Origin: Prostheceraeus crozeri
Taxonomy: Eukaryota > Platyhelminthes > Polycladida > Euryleptidae
Direction of reading: 5' to 3'
Assembly: GCA_907163375.1 (NCBI GenBank)
Contig: CAJQUW010006832.1
Coordinates: forward strand, 186,001-250,000
Length of the DNA stretch: 64,000 nt
Shown: positions 60,158-64,000 of the stretch, piece by piece
Numbering within the stretch: the first letter of the stretch is position 1
Layout: each line of letters begins with the position of its first letter
Notes under the pieces: generated by a model
What the model was told of the DNA's origin: nothing
The model's database searches: none
The model's input: the letters and a program-made list of their open reading frames with translations, nothing else
Translations under genes and position numbers: made by a program

Positions 60158-61394
60158 TCAAGCTTGCCGCTTCGCCTCCGGCTCGTTGACGGAAGCAGGT
60201 GGGCGCTTCTCATTGATATCTGTAAAGAAAGAAGTTGTTAGTTATCATCTTGAACTCTAAGTTACTTGTTTTAACTTACAGATCTTCTCCGGACGTGGTT
60301 CGAACAGGAATCCTGTGATTGCCTCCTTATGGTCGAATGTAAAATGAAGGCATTCGATACCTTTTTTAGCCCTGCTGTAACACATTTCGTCTCTGCCACG
60401 TTCACAGAGGAGCGGTCTTGCGGGCACACCTCCTTTCTTATCTAGGGGAATGTGGAGGCGACTTGATCGTCGAGTACTGCTACTCTTCACTTGTTGGTGC
60501 AGCTCCTGATTAGTCGCCACCACCTTCCCCAACTGCTTTCGCAGCCCTTCCACCTCCTCCCTCATCTTTCTCAACTCCTTCTCTTGACTCTCTCTCGATC
60601 AGGAGCTGTTCTTCTCTGGCCTTACTAGCGAGGTGCGAGAACCTCTCGCGATCGAGCTCTCCTTCTTTCTCAAGAAGACTAGCTTGAGTCTTCTTGAGCT
60701 CCTGAGTGACTCGCGAGAGGTTCTCGGAACTCGCTTTATAGAAGAAACAGTCGCTCTTCCACACTGCCAACTCATTCTTCAGCTTGTCATAGTCATCGAC
60801 CAGTGGTGGGCGCATAATGAAGTTGCGACATTGAGCCGCAATCCCACCACTGCTCGATGACTTAGCCGGCTGCACCTCGCTATCGAGGTCGACTTCCCTC
60901 ACCGACTCTACCTCGCTATCGAGGTAGACACTCTCGACTAGGTGAGCCTTCGCCGAGCCTTTTTCCTCCTCCTCCTCTTCCTCACTGTCGCTGCTACTAG
61001 TAGCCGACTCATCGCTAGAGGAGGATTTACTCGACTTCGGAGAAGACTCAATCGGAGTGGGTGAGAGAGCCTTTGCTGGCACACTAGATGAGGGAGGCTC
61101 TGCTGACGCGATAGACTCGACAGCGCACTGAGTCTCCAGAGCTTTTAACTCTGAGCTGAAGAGACTTTGCTTCGTCTCCTCAGTCAGCTCTGGTTGACTG
61201 CAACTGCTATGCTTCGCATGCCACTCCGGTAACGTCTCGACAAGGCGAGATGTATTATGGCTGCTGCAAAAGTATCGCATGCCCCCTACCATTCGCTTAT
61301 TCACACAAGAGTGTTTCTTAAAGGCATCACTGCGAAAGATTTTTCTGCAAACGCAGAGCTTGAAAGCCGTCTTGGCATTATTGTAGTTAACCAT
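60158..61394 (-). CDS. Gene 1 (right arm): Cys/His cluster, acidic linker, coiled coil
   Basis: Mirror of 45,164-46,400: start at 61,392-61,394, the same one-base frame slip in a GA run at about 60,590, intron 60,220-60,279, and last exon to 60,158. The first frame is identical in all residues; the second differs at one (EPRLEK/EPRPEK). The shared slip argues against a random sequencing error in one arm. Confidence 0.7.
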
Positions 61395-61397
61395 TTT

Positions 61398-62500
61398 CTG
61401 AAGTGAAAAGGGGAAAACAATGATTATAAGTCCGTAAACGTTTGATAGCAAACGATTGATTCCTAGTTTATAAAAACGGAAAACAATGATTTTTACACTT
61501 AGTGAGGAATGATAGATTTGAGTGTAGTGAGTGGCACTCGATCCCGTCGACAGCCCGAAGGCCTTGTACTGATCACTAGGGAAGTGAGAGATCTTCCCCG
61601 ATACCCGCTATTAACAGCTTAAGACATCATTGTCACTGCCCCGAAGTGGTAACAGCAACGCCGAGTCAAAGGTAGTGAACAGTAGCTGGGATCTAACCCC
61701 TCAAAGCTGCCTTAGACTTAGTTAAATTTGAAATCTGATAGCAGATTTGAACTCAGCATACTTGAAAACCTTGAGGAAACATCCCAAGTTATTGCTTTGA
61801 TCAGCTTGATAGCAAGCCGTAGAGAGCTTGATTCACCAGCGTTTTGCAATGGAGATGTTTAGAGGCCACCCATGACAAGATAGCTAAGACTCAACCGATT
61901 GGCGTTCAAAGTGCTACGTTGAGAGCTGTGTCAAATGCCCAACATGAGACATGAGTTGTCCCAGCGGTTACGGTCTAAACTATGACACACTCCCTTGCCA
62001 CACTTATCACTACGGCATCGTCCGCCGTCCCGAAGGAACACCCTGTCAGTGGAATATTACAGCAAAACTCTCCGTGTCTTGCTCGCTTTCAGTGAAAAGC
62101 CGCTTATACCATGAGACGACTGGCTCAGACATCATTAAAAATGCTTTCATTGACTTCAGCAGGGTCGAAAACCCCAGAAAACTTCCAAAACTAGTGAATT
62201 TAAATTTTTCAACTTTTTAGCACTACTTATGAAATTTTATAAGTAATCTATCACTTAGGGCAGGTCAATAGCGACCGAACCTTTTTTGAATCAAGTCAAA
62301 CGGACTTGTAGAAGCAAAGTTACAAGCCTTTAAAGTTTTGGAGTCTTTTATGGCCTGGAGACGAAGGCCATCTCCTGGCTAACCTCTAAGTTTGACGCCT
62401 TAGCTGATATCAGCAATGAAATTTTCTAAGTCGGTTTCTTACAGAAACCCGGAATTTGGAATGTCCCAAGCTATCATCGGAGCTCAGAGAGACGACCTAC
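61398..62500 (-). other. Inferred 5' UTR intron of gene 1 (right arm)
   Basis: Mirror of 44,058-45,160, with the same donor and acceptor and the same antisense 89-codon frame (61,951-62,220). Confidence 0.55.
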
Positions 62501-62520
62501 CTTTGGCAATATCTCGTCTT

Positions 62521-62554
62521 AATGACAAGTCACTGTCGGTTCCCAGCTTATATA
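62521..62554 (-). promoter_or_regulatory. Gene 1 TATA + initiator promoter (right arm)
   Basis: TATATAA on the minus strand (62,548-62,554) with the same ACAGTGA...TCATT arrangement as the left arm. Confidence 0.7.
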
Positions 62555-62639
62555 GTGTGTGGCGATCAGCTGATGACGTAATACCCATCATCCAAATCTT
62601 TAAATCCGTCTATCTCCGGTTCTAGTGCTCCGATTGAGC

Positions 62640-63424
62640 TGGAAATACACCAATTCCATGTAGAATTTGACGCTCAATCCGAATCTCGCCTCCGTTTTCC
62701 CATCCGATGCTTCGTTTTGGCTCTACAGCCCACAACCATCGCAAAAATTCTAACTCTGTCGTTTTTTTCGAAAAAATTTCGAGAAGAAAAATTTTTTCTC
62801 TCCTATTGCTTTCAAATTCACCATATCGATGCAGAATTTCACGCTGAATCCGAATCTGGTCTCCGTTTTCCTATCCGATGCTTCGTTTTGGCGCTACAGA
62901 CCAAAACGTCCCAAATTCTAACTCTGTCGTTTTTCGAAAAATGTTGAAAATTTTTTCTCGCCGATTGACTTGAAACTCACCATGTTGATAGAGAATTTCA
63001 TGCTGATTCCAAATCTGAAATCCGTTTTCCCATCCGATGCTTCGTTTTGGCGCTAGAGCCCAAAACGTCCAAAATTCTAACTCTGTCGTTTTTCGCCAAT
63101 CTCCCAAAATCTTAAATGGCGTCTCACATCTAAACGAAGACAGATATGAAGAAGCCGTTACTTTCAGTGAATTTGTCTCACTCTTAGCTTTCAAACGAGC
63201 TATTGCACGACTTTCTACGATCACTAGAACCAAAATTGGAAGTTTGGTGCCGGGGGGGGGACGTCAGCGAAACTTTTTCTCTCCGATTGCTTTCAAATTC
63301 ACCATACCGATGCAGAATTTCACGCTGAATCCGAATCTGGCCTCCGTTTTCACATCCGAGCACTGCTTCCAGTCGAAACAGCCCATTTTCAACCCAACAT
63401 TCATCAGATTGCACGAAAAACATC
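62640..63424 (-). repeat. Outer tandem repeats (right arm), two fewer units
   Basis: The same AAAACGAAGCATCGGAT and GACAGAGTTAGAATTT blocks as 42,481-43,930. The full GACGTC/C-tract unit is present once (near 63,250) instead of three times, which accounts for the ~654-bp length difference between the arms. Confidence 0.85.
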
Positions 63425-63662
63425 ACACACTATAGCCTCAAGTCAAAACCTGGCGGTCGCCCAAGTCCACCACGACACTCTGTCATTTTATCGAGGGGGG
63501 GACGTCAGCGAACCTTTCGGACCAACTTGGCCGGCACACCACGACAGACCTCTGTCGTTCCAGAGGGGGGGAGTCAGACTCGAAGCACCACGGCGGCCGA
63601 CCACGACCTCTGTCGTTCCAGAGGGGGGGCGCGCCGGTCGAGTGTTCGCCGTTTTCTTACTG
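63425..63662 (-). repeat. Right terminus: inverted copy of the left GC-rich end
   Basis: Read on the minus strand it starts CAGTAAGAAAACGGCGAACA and then repeats the left terminus, including the C-tracts and the CTCTGGAACGACAGAGGT blocks. It adjoins CTGACATG directly. Confidence 0.85.
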
Positions 63663-63670
63663 CTGACATG
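63663..63670 (+). repeat. Right target-site duplication (CTGACATG)
   Basis: Same orientation and sequence as 42,234-42,241. The next bases (GAT) differ from the left side (AGT). Confidence 0.8.
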
Positions 63671-64000
63671 GATATACGAGTTACAGTACACAGTTGATTT
63701 CAGTTGATTGCAAATATATTTGGTTCAAATAGTCACATCCGATATAAGACTTAAGATATTAAAATCTAAAAGATATTGACTTTGATGGTATATTGCCATT
63801 CTTCCATGGGTGTTTTTGGATGCTTAGATGGATTTGATTTTCTATTATTATACATTTATGCAATAATGCTCATCAGCGTGAAACAACATTACCGCATGTT
63901 GTATTCCACTAAATAGGGTGAGGCTTCTAAAATCAACTGAATACATATATTTAGGGGGCCTAATCATTGACAACATTCTTGAAACATTTACCTCTTTACC
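63671..64000. other. Unassigned right flank
   Basis: AT-rich host-like DNA with no resemblance to the left flank. Nothing supported. Confidence 0.4.

Larger units (their letters stand above)
42242..63662. mobile_element. 21.4-kb giant palindromic element with mirrored gene cassettes
   Basis: The two halves are inverted copies of each other. Corresponding positions sum to about 105,904 at the ends, 106,558 through gene 1, 106,078 in the satellite, and 106,081 through genes 2 and 3. The differences are explained by repeat copy number: the left arm has two more ~325-bp outer units (about 654 bp), the right arm about 480 bp more satellite, and the left minisatellite is about 2.7 kb longer. Single-copy parts are nearly identical; the first 313 codons of gene 1 do not differ and gene 2 differs at four residues. 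Ends share GTAAGAAAACGGCGAAC. Together with the flanking CTGACATG this indicates insertion as a unit. No transposase, polymerase or integrase was recognised. Confidence 0.88.

Noticed and set aside
42242-63662. Palindrome as a simple assembly artefact
   Set aside because: Arms differ in three repeat tracts and at scattered residues, the two flanks differ, and an 8-bp direct duplication borders the whole. An artefactual mirror would be exact and lack the duplication. Long-read proof is still needed.
42242-63662. Polinton/Maverick or other virus-like element
   Set aside because: The size, long inverted repeats and AG-like left end are suggestive. No protein-primed polymerase, retroviral-type integrase, ATPase or capsid frame was recognised, and the duplication is 8-10 bp rather than 6.

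Overview
The window looks like AT-rich nuclear DNA from an invertebrate animal. It has long non-coding stretches, GT-AG introns, TATA/initiator promoters, AATAAA signals and a crowd of decayed eukaryotic transposons: LINE, BEL/Pao, a Penelope-type reverse transcriptase, two IS630/Tc1/mariner elements, hAT and pogo-like MITEs, and a tRNA-derived SINE head. No complete host gene is visible. Lineage below 'invertebrate metazoan' cannot be read from this sequence alone. All homology statements rest on motif recognition by eye, with no database search.

Positions 1-42,233 are transposon graveyard and unassigned sequence. A LINE relic (1,890-3,900) is interrupted by a hAT-type MITE with a perfect 8-bp target duplication (3,010-3,708). 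A possible minus-strand host gene with very small exons lies at 4.2-5.75 kb. A nearly complete DD37D (maT-like) mariner lies at 8,867-10,234, a SINE head at 14.8 kb, a BEL/Pao gag relic at 18.4-19.05 kb, hAT debris at 20.3 and 22.4-22.9 kb, a LINE 3' end at 23.9-24.2 kb, and two copies of one reverse-transcriptase family at 25.3-26.0 and 33.0-35.1 kb. CpG-rich inverted termini (26.4 and 28.3 kb), a pogo-like MITE (31,273-31,976), a DD41D mariner relic (35,457-36,840) and a near-perfect 150-bp hairpin (40,298-40,447) complete this part.

The outstanding object is a 21.4-kb palindrome at 42,242-63,662. Its two arms match almost base for base through every gene and spacer. It ends in matching inverted termini and is flanked by the direct repeat CTGACATG (42,234-42,241 and 63,663-63,670), as expected if the whole palindrome inserted as one unit. 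Each arm runs, from outside to centre: a GC-rich terminus with C-tracts; about 325-bp tandem repeats; a TATA/initiator promoter; gene 1 (N-terminal Cys/His cluster, acidic-serine linker, coiled coil); a satellite block; a second TATA/initiator promoter of the same layout; gene 2 (235 residues, basic C-terminus); gene 3 (a DEDDh/DnaQ-like exonuclease fold); and a minisatellite.

All genes in both arms are transcribed towards the centre, where they meet a 6.2-kb AT-rich minisatellite. Nearly every ~30-bp unit carries AATAAA followed by a GU-rich stretch. The AATAAA strand flips at about 54.4 kb, so each arm faces poly(A) signals in its own sense. Gene 2's first coding exon is only an ATG, and both the gene 2 and gene 3 acceptors follow in phase 0, so one promoter may make both proteins by alternative splicing. 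I see no transposase or polymerase. The element is therefore either mobilised in trans or uses an unrecognised protein, and it is the best candidate here for a previously undescribed system.
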